From Anaerolineales bacterium (lineage in GTDB: Bacteria > Chloroflexota > Anaerolineae > 4572-78 > J111): a stretch of 64,000 nt of DNA. Shown here in pieces: positions 34,819-42,913 of this stretch; the stretch's first letter is position 1; each line of letters opens with the position of its first letter. A program made the translations under genes and the position numbers. The stretch covers positions 1 through 64,000 of the forward strand of contig JACKAT010000026.1 in the NCBI GenBank assembly GCA_020634935.1. Reading direction: 5' to 3'. A model generated the notes under the pieces. The model was not told the DNA's origin. It did no database searches and saw nothing but the letters and a program-made list of their open reading frames with translations.

Positions 34819-36135
34819 ATGCGCTCATTAAGCCCGCGGCCGGCCGCCGTTTGGTTAAACCGGCTGCTGGTGAGTTTGACCCTCTTATGGTTTAGCGGCT
34901 GCCAAACTATGGGGCTGCCCGCTTCGACGACAGCGACCCCGGCCGCCTCGTCGGGAGCCGGGTGTGAGGTCAAATTCGGGGTCATCACGTCGTTAAGCGG
35001 TGGCTTTGCCGACCGGGCGGTTGAACTGGTGCGCGGTTACGACATGGCCCGGGATGACCTGAACGCAGCGGGAGGGGTCATCGGCTGTTCCCTGGTTCTG
35101 GTGACCAGAGATGATGCCTCGAACGCGGCCGACGGCATGGCCGCGTTCCAAGAATTAGTCGAGCAGGAGCGGTCGCCGCTCGTCATCGGCTCCTTTGCCA
35201 GTGCGGTCACGCTGCCGTTGGTGCCGCTGGCCGGCCAATATCAAACGCCGCTGCTGGCCCACAATGCCGCCAACGATTTGGTGACCAGTCTGGGGTCGGA
35301 CTGGGTCTTTCGCACCACCGGCCGTTTAGACAACTCGGTCAGGGCGTTAATGGATTATACCTTGACCTTACGGCCCGAAGACGAACCGTCTTCGTTGGCC
35401 GTGATCTACGAAAACACGGTCTTTGGTCAGGCTTTTGCCCAGGCGGTGACCTATTATGCTAAGGAAGAGGGGATCAGTCTGGCAGCGGTTGAGGCGTTTA
35501 CGCCGCCGTCGGCTGACTTCAAGCCGCTGTTGGCGCGTGTCCAAAACGCCGATCCCGATTTCGTGCTGTTCTCGGTGGATCAACTGAGTGACGCCTTGTT
35601 ACTGATGAAGCAGAGCCGGGAGATTGATTTCAGCCCGCAGCTTTTTCTGTCTAATGCCGGGGCGTTTACCTCGGCCCAGTTTCTCAACAATGCGTATGCC
35701 GACTATTTTCTGGTAACCCTGGATTGGTCGGCCAGCGCCAGTTGGCACGCGGCTGATGGCACGACCACGCAAGAGTTTAGCGACCGGTTCCAAACGCGCT
35801 ACGGGGTCGCGCCGGGCGACCGGAGCGTCAATGCCTATGTCAATGTGATGCTGGCCGCTCAGGCGCTGGAACTGGCTTCTCAAGCGGAGCCGCTGGATTG
35901 GAATAATATGATCGACGTCCGGACGCGCTTACGCGATGCGCTGAGGGCGTTAGACTTGCCCGACACGTTGTTTGGTCCGATCAAATTTGATAGCACCGGC
36001 CAGAATTATCATCCGCCGTTGATGGCCCAGGTCATTCAAGGCCGGTTGGTGATTGTGGCTCCGGCTGACGATCAAACCGGGCAGATGGTCTTTCCGATGC
36101 CGGGTTGGGGTGAGCGGGTGATCGATGAACCATAG
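34819..36135 (+). CDS. ABC-type substrate-binding lipoprotein (amino acid/branched-chain type)
   Basis: 438 aa. The ATG at 34819, one base after the preceding stop, gives a proper lipoprotein signal with lipobox FSGC. The periplasmic-binding fold of the LivJ/receptor type is visible: KFGVITSLSGGFADRAVELV, then DDLNAAGGVIG and LVVTRDDAS-like elements, and later VNAYVNVMLAAQALELA. No permease or ATPase for it lies nearby, so it may be an orphan receptor, for example for extracellular peptide or amino acid. It is the last gene of the apparent exporter-SPFH-pentapeptide operon. Confidence 0.87.
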   Translation: MRSLSPRPAAVWLNRLLVSLTLLWFSGCQTMGLPASTTATPAASSGAGCEVKFGVITSLSGGFADRAVELVRGYDMARDDLNAAGGVIGCSLVLVTRDDASNAADGMAAFQELVEQERSPLVIGSFASAVTLPLVPLAGQYQTPLLAHNAANDLVTSLGSDWVFRTTGRLDNSVRALMDYTLTLRPEDEPSSLAVIYENTVFGQAFAQAVTYYAKEEGISLAAVEAFTPPSADFKPLLARVQNADPDFVLFSVDQLSDALLLMKQSREIDFSPQLFLSNAGAFTSAQFLNNAYADYFLVTLDWSASASWHAADGTTTQEFSDRFQTRYGVAPGDRSVNAYVNVMLAAQALELASQAEPLDWNNMIDVRTRLRDALRALDLPDTLFGPIKFDSTGQNYHPPLMAQVIQGRLVIVAPADDQTGQMVFPMPGWGERVIDEP

Positions 36136-36250
36136 TATTTATGCAATTAGACACGCTTGGTGGAAAATAGGCTAAGACTAAGGCTGAGCCTTAGCCTGTT
36201 GAAGCAGCCGTTTATCGCTGAATACTTACGAACTATATATTTCTAAATGG

Positions 36251-36373
36251 ACAGGACTTACGCCAAAACCCAGGTGACAGTCACTTATTGTCGTTAATCA
36301 GAAGTTGGATAGCCTAGACAAGTCGATTTAGCGTGATCAAGTGACTGTCACCTCTGGAACTGCGTAAGTCCTG
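36251..36373. repeat. Long inverted-repeat element, GTGACAGTCAC family
   Basis: ACAGGACTTACGC and GCGTAAGTCCTG at the ends, AGGTGACAGTCACTT and AAGTGACTGTCACCT inside. Same family as 17691-17811 and 18669-18790. Confidence 0.87.
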
Positions 36374-36393
36374 ATGGAAAAGATTGACTCACA

Positions 36394-37476
36394 ATGACCA
36401 GACCCACCACGCTCATACTGCTGGGCTTGATCCTAATAGCTATAATGGCTCTGGTTTCCTATCAGAACAGGCCCAACGCCTGCGCACCGAATTGCAACGG
36501 CGAGAATCTGCGTAATCGAGACCTGCGCGGCGTTAGTTTCAAACAAGCCGATTTGAGCCAGGCCAACTTAAACCGGGCGACGTTGATCGACGCCGATCTG
36601 CAATTTGCGGATTTACGTGGGGCCAATTTGCGCGATGCCCGGCTCGATGGGGCGAACTTATCTGGGGCTAATCTAACCGGGGCCGACCTGCGCGGGGCCA
36701 GTTTTATCGGCGTCCAACTGGTTGGGGCCGATTTAAGCGCGGCCAACTTAACCCAAGCGGTCTTGAGTCGGGTCAACTTGAGTAATGTCAAACTCGACGG
36801 CGCCAGCTTCCGGCAAGCACGCTTAATTGGCAGCGACCTTAGCCGGGCCAAATTAAGCGGCGCTGATTTGAGCCAGGCTAATCTATCGGGAGCCAATCTG
36901 ACCGGAGCGCAGATGAGCGGCAACAATTTACAGGCAGCCATCTTAACGGGCGCTAATCTGTATCAAGCCGATCTGAATGGCGCCGGCCTGAGCCGGGCTA
37001 ATCTCAACAGCGCCAACTTGAGCCAGGCTAATTTAGATGGGGCCGATTTCAGTTTTGCCAGTTTAGTCAACGTCAACTTCCGGCAGGCTGACCTGCGGGG
37101 CGCTAATTTTTATGGGGCCAATCTGGCCGGCGCTTATCTTGACCAGGCCCGCATGGCCCGCACCGTCTTGACCGCCGCCGCCTTGCAAGGCACCATCTTG
37201 ACCGGGGCCGATTTAAGCGGGTCGATCCTGGCCGGTCTTCGCCGGGAATCCCAACCGCAGCAGTGGGAGACGGCCCAGCTCAATGGCGTCAGCTTAACTC
37301 GAGCCAATCTGCAAGGGGCCTATCTGGCCGGAACGACACTGCGGGGGGTTAATCTCAAATGGGCCGATTTAAGTACGGTCGTGTTGACCGCCACCGTCCG
37401 CCTTAATGGCCGGGACCAGGTTATGACCACCCGCTATTCAGGGGTAACGACCAATACCTATACCGTTTTGCCCTAA
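36394..37476 (+). CDS. Membrane-anchored pentapeptide-repeat protein
   Basis: 360 aa. One N-terminal helix (TTLILLGLILIAIMALVSYQ), a Cys pair in CAPNCNGENLRNRD, then about 50 A-(D/N)-L-x-x pentapeptides and a short unique C-terminus. The CxxNC-G-x-N-L start parallels CPPDCIGAEL in the lipoprotein at 33.9 kb, so the two are paralogues with different anchors. It stands alone between two palindromic elements and precedes the second peptide-gene pair. The ATG has little ribosome-binding sequence. Confidence 0.87.
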   Translation: MTRPTTLILLGLILIAIMALVSYQNRPNACAPNCNGENLRNRDLRGVSFKQADLSQANLNRATLIDADLQFADLRGANLRDARLDGANLSGANLTGADLRGASFIGVQLVGADLSAANLTQAVLSRVNLSNVKLDGASFRQARLIGSDLSRAKLSGADLSQANLSGANLTGAQMSGNNLQAAILTGANLYQADLNGAGLSRANLNSANLSQANLDGADFSFASLVNVNFRQADLRGANFYGANLAGAYLDQARMARTVLTAAALQGTILTGADLSGSILAGLRRESQPQQWETAQLNGVSLTRANLQGAYLAGTTLRGVNLKWADLSTVVLTATVRLNGRDQVMTTRYSGVTTNTYTVLP

Positions 37477-37482
37477 GTCCAG

Positions 37483-37588
37483 TTTATTCAGGTGACTGGC
37501 ACTTTTACTCAAATCAAGAATGCTGCGTGAAATACAACGCGACAATTACGATGATAAAGTGCCAGTCACCTGGTCTGCTGAATAAATA
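37483..37588. repeat. Inverted-repeat element, GTGACTGGCAC type
   Basis: Arms TTTATTCAGGTGACTGGCAC and AAGTGCCAGTCACCTG then CTGAATAAAT, loop about 50 bp. Related in design to the GTGACAGTCAC family but with different arm sequence. Confidence 0.82.
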
Positions 37589-37673
37589 CAATTCAGATGA
37601 CAAACCAGGTCTGACCTTATAAAGTTTGGCCTGTTTGTAATAATTTTATTCAACGTATTGAAAGGAGATCCTA

Positions 37674-37844
37674 ATGAAGGCAGTAACCCAACAAAAGATC
37701 AAAACCTTGAAGGTTAAAACCAACCTCAAGGCCGGCGCGTTGGGAGACCCGTGCGAACCGCAGTGGTATGCCGGCTATCGCAACGGCTGGAACGATTACC
37801 AGGATCAATTTGATCGCCATGATCGCCGCCCGTCACCGGTATGA
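37674..37844 (+). CDS. KVKT-leader peptide with aromatic/Gly-rich tail (56 aa)
   Basis: 56 aa. Leader motif LKVKTNLKAG at residues 12-21, tail with one Cys (DPCEPQWYAG), the aromatic stretch WYAGYRNGWNDYQD and a basic end. AAAGGAG lies six bases before the ATG. The next gene encodes a related peptide with the same Tyr-x-x-Gly-Tyr spacing, so the two are a tandem pair away from the main cluster, on the opposite strand. Confidence 0.75.
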   Translation: MKAVTQQKIKTLKVKTNLKAGALGDPCEPQWYAGYRNGWNDYQDQFDRHDRRPSPV

Positions 37845-37897
37845 GCCCAATTGATGATGTGTTTACGATACCCATTCAAATTAAGGAGTCAAAAATA

Positions 37898-38113
37898 ATG
37901 AACCCCACAAAAACGTTGTTATCGCAACCTAAGTTGATGCTCAAAGTCAAAACCCATCTCAAAGCCGGTCAAGGCGACTGCCCGGACCCCAACAAGGCTT
38001 ACAATGACGGCTACAACGCCGGTTACGGTGAATCGCGTAATAAAGGCAGCAAAAAAGGCTCGCATCACGATGATCATCACCATAATAATAATGGTGATTG
38101 GTGGTGGTCGTAA
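37898..38113 (+). CDS. KVKT-leader peptide with His/Asn-rich, WWWS-ending tail (71 aa)
   Basis: 71 aa. Leader motif LKVKTHLKAG at residues 15-24, then one Cys (GDCPDPN), NDGYNAGYGESRNKGSKKG, an HHDDHHHNNN run and the end GDWWWS. TTAAGGAG lies upstream of the chosen ATG. A 19-codon upstream extension is unlikely. The His run could bind metal. A rho-independent terminator follows 75 bp later. Confidence 0.75.
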   Translation: MNPTKTLLSQPKLMLKVKTHLKAGQGDCPDPNKAYNDGYNAGYGESRNKGSKKGSHHDDHHHNNNGDWWWS

Positions 38114-38187
38114 GGCCCAAAACAGGAGAGAGCAAACTATCCGCATCGGCGTCCGGTAGCCACAGCTAATCGTACCGGACGCCTTCG

Positions 38188-38228
38188 AGAGCGCAGCCGG
38201 ATGGCCATTGGCTGCGCTCTTTTCTTTT
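38188..38228 (+). terminator. Rho-independent terminator after the peptide pair
   Basis: Perfect 11-bp stem AGAGCGCAGCC and GGCTGCGCTCT followed by TTTCTTTT. A second hairpin (GCGTCCGGTA and TACCGGACGC) lies just upstream at about 38149-38182. Confidence 0.88.
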
Positions 38229-38258
38229 CAACAGCGCCGTAGACCGACTAGCGTATTT

Positions 38259-38687
38259 CTATATTTTATCCAATATTCGGATAAAACGATCCATCGTTGC
38301 TATTTGAATGCCCGTTTCACCAAATAACTTAATCAGCACATCTGTCTTGAGATCCTGATCTTCAGTCAGCAAATAATCGGCGCGACCGTACAGTGCCGTG
38401 GCAATCACTTTGTCGTCGTCCGGATCACGGCAGAGTTGGGGGATTTGGGGGAGATCAATTATTTCAAAATCGTGAATGAGATGACTTTGAAATGCGCGGA
38501 GAAGTTCGGGATAGATAAGATTAGCGATTTCAGGGTAATTCAATACCAGTTGATACTCTTTCAAAAGCTCGGGTGAACATAGAACGGTGAAGCGCTTTGA
38601 GTCCCATGCCATCATAAAGGTGGCTAATTCAGGCGGGCGCATTAACGCTTTCACCAGTTGGTTGGTATCAAGCACAATTCGCAACAT
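38259..38687 (-). CDS. PIN-domain toxin
   Basis: 142 aa. PIN nuclease acidic residues are visible: Asp7 in VLDTN, Glu40/Glu44 in SPELLKEY, Asp88-92 in CRDPDDDKVIATA, and Asp110 in LLTEDQDL. This is the 'putative toxin-antitoxin PIN' subgroup. Its ATG shares one base with the stop of the upstream antitoxin gene. Likely an RNase toxin. Confidence 0.88.
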   Translation of the reverse strand: MLRIVLDTNQLVKALMRPPELATFMMAWDSKRFTVLCSPELLKEYQLVLNYPEIANLIYPELLRAFQSHLIHDFEIIDLPQIPQLCRDPDDDKVIATALYGRADYLLTEDQDLKTDVLIKLFGETGIQIATMDRFIRILDKI

Positions 38688-38953
38688 TAGGCCGATGAGT
38701 CTCTGATCGCTTTTTTGATCAAGATACTCAATTGTTCATCGGAAATTGTCGAAGCCTTTTCATCACTCGAAACACGGCTGACGGCATTTAAGGTGGCATT
38801 AAAACGATCTCTACGCGCCGCATCATCCGCTTCGGAAGGAGGTGGGAGGACAACCACCGCGACTGTAGACCCCACAGCCATCTCTTCCGGCAGCACAATG
38901 GTGTGGTCAGGGCGAACTGTAGTAATGTAAGCGGCAGTTATTTTTGAAGTCAT
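38687..38953 (-). CDS. Antitoxin of the PIN toxin
   Basis: 88 aa if started at the ATG with AAAGGTGAG upstream (38953). A frame 13 codons longer lacks such a site. The N-terminal half has an AbrB-like beta pattern (YITTVRPDHTIVLPEEMAVG), and the C-terminal half is helical, as expected for the toxin-binding part. Its position and 1-base overlap with the toxin support the assignment. Confidence 0.8.
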   Translation of the reverse strand: MTSKITAAYITTVRPDHTIVLPEEMAVGSTVAVVVLPPPSEADDAARRDRFNATLNAVSRVSSDEKASTISDEQLSILIKKAIRDSSA

Positions 38954-39230
38954 AAACTCACCTTTATCTTTGAACAGATTGTTTCCGTACAATTAGTATA
39001 TCACGAAAGAGAACCAAAATGAAACCATTAACGCTTATGTTTACGGCGATACGGCTGACTTTAAAGCTGTCCGCAGCCCTGGTTCAGCCGTAGATCAGAC
39101 GAAACCCGACGAGTAACAGGCGTAATGTGTTGGATCTCGTCCCTACGATTACTCGTTAGTCCAGCTTCCAGGAAGTTTTTTCCAACTACCCCTCAATTTT
39201 AGGCCCCAAAAGGGGTAAAACGTCGAAAAT

Positions 39231-39562
39231 GGTCGCCGCAAAACTCGTCGGCCCTCGATCGACGTCCTGATCGGTCGCCGCAAAACTCGTCGGCCCTTGA
39301 TCGACGTCCTGATCGGTCGTCGCAAAACTCGTCGGCCCTCGATCGATGTCCTGATCGGTCGCCGCAAAACTCGTCGGCCCTTGATCGACGTCCTGATCGG
39401 TCGTCGCAAAACTCGTCGGCCCTTGATCGACGTCCTGATCGGTCGCCGCAAAACTCGTCGGCCCTCGATCGATGTCCTGATCGGTCGCCGCAAAACTCGT
39501 CGGCCCTCGATCGATGTCCTGATCGGTCGTCGCAAAACTCGTCGGCCCTCGATTGATGTCCC
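39231..39562. repeat. Tandem repeat, 8 x 42 bp
   Basis: Units start every 42 bp from 39231 to 39525 with GGTCGCCGCAAAACTCGTCG. Two variants (GCC and GTC at the sixth base onward, and CTC/CTT) alternate irregularly. All frames remain open, giving false ORFs of 121-138 codons. It sits just beyond the oppF-like stop codon. Confidence 0.96.
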
Positions 39563-39584
39563 ACTTAATGGCAGTGTTGCCCGG

Positions 39585-40625
39585 TTAATCGTTCACCAGA
39601 CCGTCCTTCGCCTTGGCGGTGGGGAATGGCGCGGCAAAAAAGCAATGCGCGGAATGGCCGCCGGCGACAGCGACAGAGATGGGATACGCTTCACGGCATT
39701 TTGGCTGGGCTAGCTGGCAGCGGGGGTGGAAATGGCAGCCGGCAGGCAGGGCGGCCGGATCGGGCGGCTCGCCGGGTAAGAGGATGCGTTGGCGTTGGCG
39801 TTCGGCCTGAGGGTCGGGCAGGGGGATGGCCGAGAGCAGGGCTTCGGTGTAGGGGTGACTGGGGGCGGTGAAGATTTGCTCGGTGCTGCCGAGTTCCACG
39901 ATGCGGCCCAGATACATCACGGCCAGGCGATGACAAATATGTTTGACCACACTCAGGTCATGGGAAATAAAAAGGTAGGTCAAGCCAAATTGGCGTTGCA
40001 GTTCCTTGAGCAGGGTTATGATCTGGGCTCGGATGGAGACATCCAAGGAGGAGACGGGTTCATCGCAGACGATGAGCTGCGGGTTGACGGCCAAGGCTCG
40101 GGCGATGCCCACCCGCTGTCTTTCACCGCCGCTGAGATCGGCCGGGTGACGCCGGTGATGAAGGGCCGATAGCCCCACGATCTCAAGCAGTTCATCCACC
40201 CGCTTGCGCCGGGCGGAGGGGTCGCCCATTCGAAACAGCTTTAGCGGCTCTTCGATAATAGCGCCGACCCGCATACGAGGATTCAACGACCCATGCGCGT
40301 CCTGAAAGATGAGCTGAAGCTGACGCCGCACGGCGTGGAGTTCGGCCCCCTGTGCGGTGGTGATATCTTGTCCGGCGAACCAGACCTGGCCGGAGGTCGG
40401 CGGCAAGAGCCGCAAGATGACCCGCGCCAGGGTTGATTTGCCGCAGCCGCTTTCGCCCACCAAACCGAAATTCTCGCCGGGGTAAACGGTTAGACTGACC
40501 CCATTCACCGCCTGGATGCGCCCCACCTGCCGTCGCACAATGTGGCCCTGGTAAAGGTAGAACTGTTTCGTCACGTCCCGCAATTCCAGCAGGGGCGGCG
40601 ACGTCGCCCTGGTCGTCATCATCAT
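39585..40625 (-). CDS. oppF: Oligopeptide ABC importer ATPase, OppF/DppF type
   Basis: 346 aa from the ATG that overlaps the preceding gene's stop (ATGA at 40625-40622). Walker A GESGCGKST, signature LSGGERQRVGIARAL, Walker B LIVCDEPVSSLD, and the oppD/F C-terminal extension (LLPGEPPDPAALPAGCHFHP...C). Last gene of the minus-strand importer operon. A 42-bp repeat array begins about 20 bp downstream. Confidence 0.94.
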   Translation of the reverse strand: MMMTTRATSPPLLELRDVTKQFYLYQGHIVRRQVGRIQAVNGVSLTVYPGENFGLVGESGCGKSTLARVILRLLPPTSGQVWFAGQDITTAQGAELHAVRRQLQLIFQDAHGSLNPRMRVGAIIEEPLKLFRMGDPSARRKRVDELLEIVGLSALHHRRHPADLSGGERQRVGIARALAVNPQLIVCDEPVSSLDVSIRAQIITLLKELQRQFGLTYLFISHDLSVVKHICHRLAVMYLGRIVELGSTEQIFTAPSHPYTEALLSAIPLPDPQAERQRQRILLPGEPPDPAALPAGCHFHPRCQLAQPKCREAYPISVAVAGGHSAHCFFAAPFPTAKAKDGLVND

Positions 40626-41713
40626 CCCCGGCTCAACTCCTGTCGTTCGCGGGCCGGCAAATGGCACCCGGCCACGTGATTAGGCGCGACCGTTGCCAAG
40701 GCCGGAGCCGCCTCACGACAAATGGGTTTGGCCCAAGGGCAGCGCGGGTGAAAGGCGCAGCCCGGCGGCGGCGCAACAGGGCTGGGCGGCGCGCCGGCAA
40801 TGGCGCGAATTTCGGCGTCAGAGGCGTCGTCCACGCGTAGGGTCGATTGTAACAGCCCCCAGGTGTAGGGATGCTGCGGCCGATAAAACAGCGCGTCCAC
40901 CTCGGCCTGCTCGACGATCCGGCCGGCATACATGACCGCCACCCGGTCGGCGATTTGGGCCGCGACGCCCATATCGTGGGTGATAAACAGCACGGCCAGC
41001 CCCATTGTTTCCTTTAGATGCATCAGCAGCTCCAGAATTTGGGCCTGCACCGTCACATCGAGGGCGGTCGTCGGCTCGTCGGCAATCAGGATATCGGGGC
41101 CACAGGCCAGGGCCATCGCGATCAAGGCGCGTTGGGCCATGCCGCCGCTCAATTGGTGGGGAAAGTGGGCGGCGCGTCGGGCAGCGTTTGGCAGCCCGAC
41201 CTGATCGAGTAAGGCCACGGCTCGCTCGTGCGCTTCCCGGTGAGACAACGACTGATGGGCGCGAATGGCCTCCGCGATTTGAACCCCGATGGGATAGACC
41301 GGGTCAAAGGCGATCATCGGGTCTTGCGGAACCATGGCTATGCGGTTGCCGCGAATATGGCGCATGGCGGTGGGGGAGAGGCTGAGCAGGTTTTGGCCTT
41401 GAAACCAAATCTCGCCGGCAGCTTGCTTAACGTTGGACGGCATGGCCCCCATCACGGTTAGCGCCGTGACGCTTTTACCCGAACCTGACTCGCCGATCAG
41501 CGCCAGCACCTCGCCCCGGTTCAAGGTGAAGCTCACCTCATTGACGGCGCGGACGAGACCTGGGGTGGTCTCGAACGAGACCTGTAGCCGCCGCACGTCT
41601 AATAAAGCATCAGATTTTGTGGTGGTGGGTTTTTTCACGTCCTTATCGACCATGTATTCTGTATCATCATTCCCAAAAAATAAACGAACAACCGGCGCGG
41701 CTGTTTCGGCCAC
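40622..41713 (-). CDS. oppD: Oligopeptide ABC importer ATPase, OppD/DppD type
   Basis: Walker [11 protein letters not shown], signature [15 protein letters not shown], Walker [15 protein letters not shown], and a Cys-containing C-terminal extension. The open frame runs to a GTG at 41713 with no ribosome-binding site. An ATG at 41653 (343 aa) is an alternative. The upstream spacer contains the split dispersed repeat, so this gene may have its own promoter or depend on read-through from the permease genes. Confidence 0.92.
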   Translation of the reverse strand: MAETAAPVVRLFFGNDDTEYMVDKDVKKPTTTKSDALLDVRRLQVSFETTPGLVRAVNEVSFTLNRGEVLALIGESGSGKSVTALTVMGAMPSNVKQAAGEIWFQGQNLLSLSPTAMRHIRGNRIAMVPQDPMIAFDPVYPIGVQIAEAIRAHQSLSHREAHERAVALLDQVGLPNAARRAAHFPHQLSGGMAQRALIAMALACGPDILIADEPTTALDVTVQAQILELLMHLKETMGLAVLFITHDMGVAAQIADRVAVMYAGRIVEQAEVDALFYRPQHPYTWGLLQSTLRVDDASDAEIRAIAGAPPSPVAPPPGCAFHPRCPWAKPICREAAPALATVAPNHVAGCHLPARERQELSRG

Positions 41714-41753
41714 GTTGGCCGAGCGTTGATGAAGGTTAAGAAAACAGACGGGT

Positions 41754-42035
41754 CACGCCGGGCCAAAGCGCGCGAGGCTAAAGTCATCGCGCTGAAAGAG
41801 CGAAGGACGCTGAAGCGCCCTCAGATGGCGCAAACCTAAGTAGTTTTCAACTCTAAGTTGTTACATTAATTTAGACAGAATTAACAGGATTAATATGATT
41901 TTTCCTTATTTTAATCTTGGAAATCCTGTAAATCCTGTCTATTCATCCTGGTCTCAAACTCACAAGTTAGTTATGAAAATTACTTAGCCCGAAGGGCTTC
42001 GCTCTTTTAACACGGGCCTAAAGACCCGTGCTCGG
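41754..42035. repeat. Dispersed repeat interrupted by a small insertion
   Basis: 41754-41835 and 41984-42035 are the reverse complement of the two parts of the intact element at 20745-20876. About 150 bp not present in that copy lies between them. This accounts for most of the 41714-42049 spacer. Confidence 0.85.
41836..41987. mobile_element. MITE-like insertion with 14-bp terminal inverted repeats
   Basis: CTAAGTAGTTTTCA at one end and TGAAAATTACTTAG at the other are inverse copies with one mismatch. Inside is a further inverted repeat (41873-41940, AGACAGAATTAACAGGATT and AATCCTGTAAATCCTGTCT). No ORF. Inferred from comparison with the uninterrupted copy at 20.8 kb. Confidence 0.65.
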
Positions 42036-42049
42036 GGGGCTTAGCCGTT

Positions 42050-42913
42050 CTACCGATTTTGTTCCGGGCGCAGCAAGTCCTGCAAGGCATCGCCGAACAG
42101 ACTGAAGCACAACACAGCCAGCACGATCACGATCCCCGGAAAAAACGACAGCCACCAGCCGCTCAAAATATAGGGCCGGGCCTCGCCTAACATCGATCCC
42201 CATTCAGGGACGGGCGGCTGCGCCCCCAACCCCAAAAAGCTCAGCCCGGTGGCGATGAGAATGACGTTGCCTACGTCCAGCGAAATGCGCACACTCAACT
42301 CCTCGGCGGTGTGGGGCAGGATGTGCCTGACGACCACCCCCAGTTTACTGTTGCCGACCACATAGGCCGCCTCGACAAACGGGCGTTCTTTGATGCTCAA
42401 GACCATGCCGCGAACCATCCGCGCATAAGACGGCCACCAGACCACCCCCAGCGCCAGAACCAGACTGGTCGCGCCGACGCCGAGCGTAGCGATGATGGCC
42501 ATCGCCAAAATGAGATAGGGAAAGGAGAAGAAGACGTCGGTCAGGCGCATCAGGATTTCATCGACCCAGCCGCCGGTCATCGCGGCCAGCGTACCGACCG
42601 GCAGCCCGATCATCAGCGTCAGGCTGATCACCCCGGCCGAGATCAGGAGCGACAGCCGCGAGCCATAAATGACCCGGCTGAGGATATCGCGCCCGACCTG
42701 ATCCGTGCCAAACGGGTGTTCAGCGGTCGGCGGCTGCAACTCGGCCGGGCTAATGACAATCGGATCATAAGGCGCTAGGTATGATGCAAAAATCGAGGAG
42801 AGCAGCAGGGTGATAATCCCCGCCCCACTGATGATGAGCAGCAACTTGGGCCGAGTCAGCCGGGGGCGCGGGTCCGGTTCCATCTGACGATCCTCCCAAG
42901 CGGCGACGCTCAT
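42050..42913 (-). CDS. oppC: Oligopeptide ABC importer permease, OppC/DppC type
   Basis: 287 aa from the ATG at 42913, which overlaps the stop of the OppB-like gene (ATGA). The longer frame to 43081 lies inside that gene and is not used. Features: HPFGTDQVGRDILSRVIYGS, typical of DppC N-terminal region, six helices, and the EAA loop EAAYVVGNSKLGVVVRHILP. Confidence 0.94.
   Translation of the reverse strand: MSVAAWEDRQMEPDPRPRLTRPKLLLIISGAGIITLLLSSIFASYLAPYDPIVISPAELQPPTAEHPFGTDQVGRDILSRVIYGSRLSLLISAGVISLTLMIGLPVGTLAAMTGGWVDEILMRLTDVFFSFPYLILAMAIIATLGVGATSLVLALGVVWWPSYARMVRGMVLSIKERPFVEAAYVVGNSKLGVVVRHILPHTAEELSVRISLDVGNVILIATGLSFLGLGAQPPVPEWGSMLGEARPYILSGWWLSFFPGIVIVLAVLCFSLFGDALQDLLRPEQNR

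Noticed and set aside
37600..37673. A fourth SARP-type operator before the second peptide pair
   Set aside because: No pair of GTCAC heptamers at 11-bp spacing is present, so its regulation is left open.
39149..39713. Overlapping 121-138-codon ORFs on both strands over the 42-bp array
   Set aside because: A period divisible by three keeps all frames open. There is no ribosome-binding site and the products are simple repeats.
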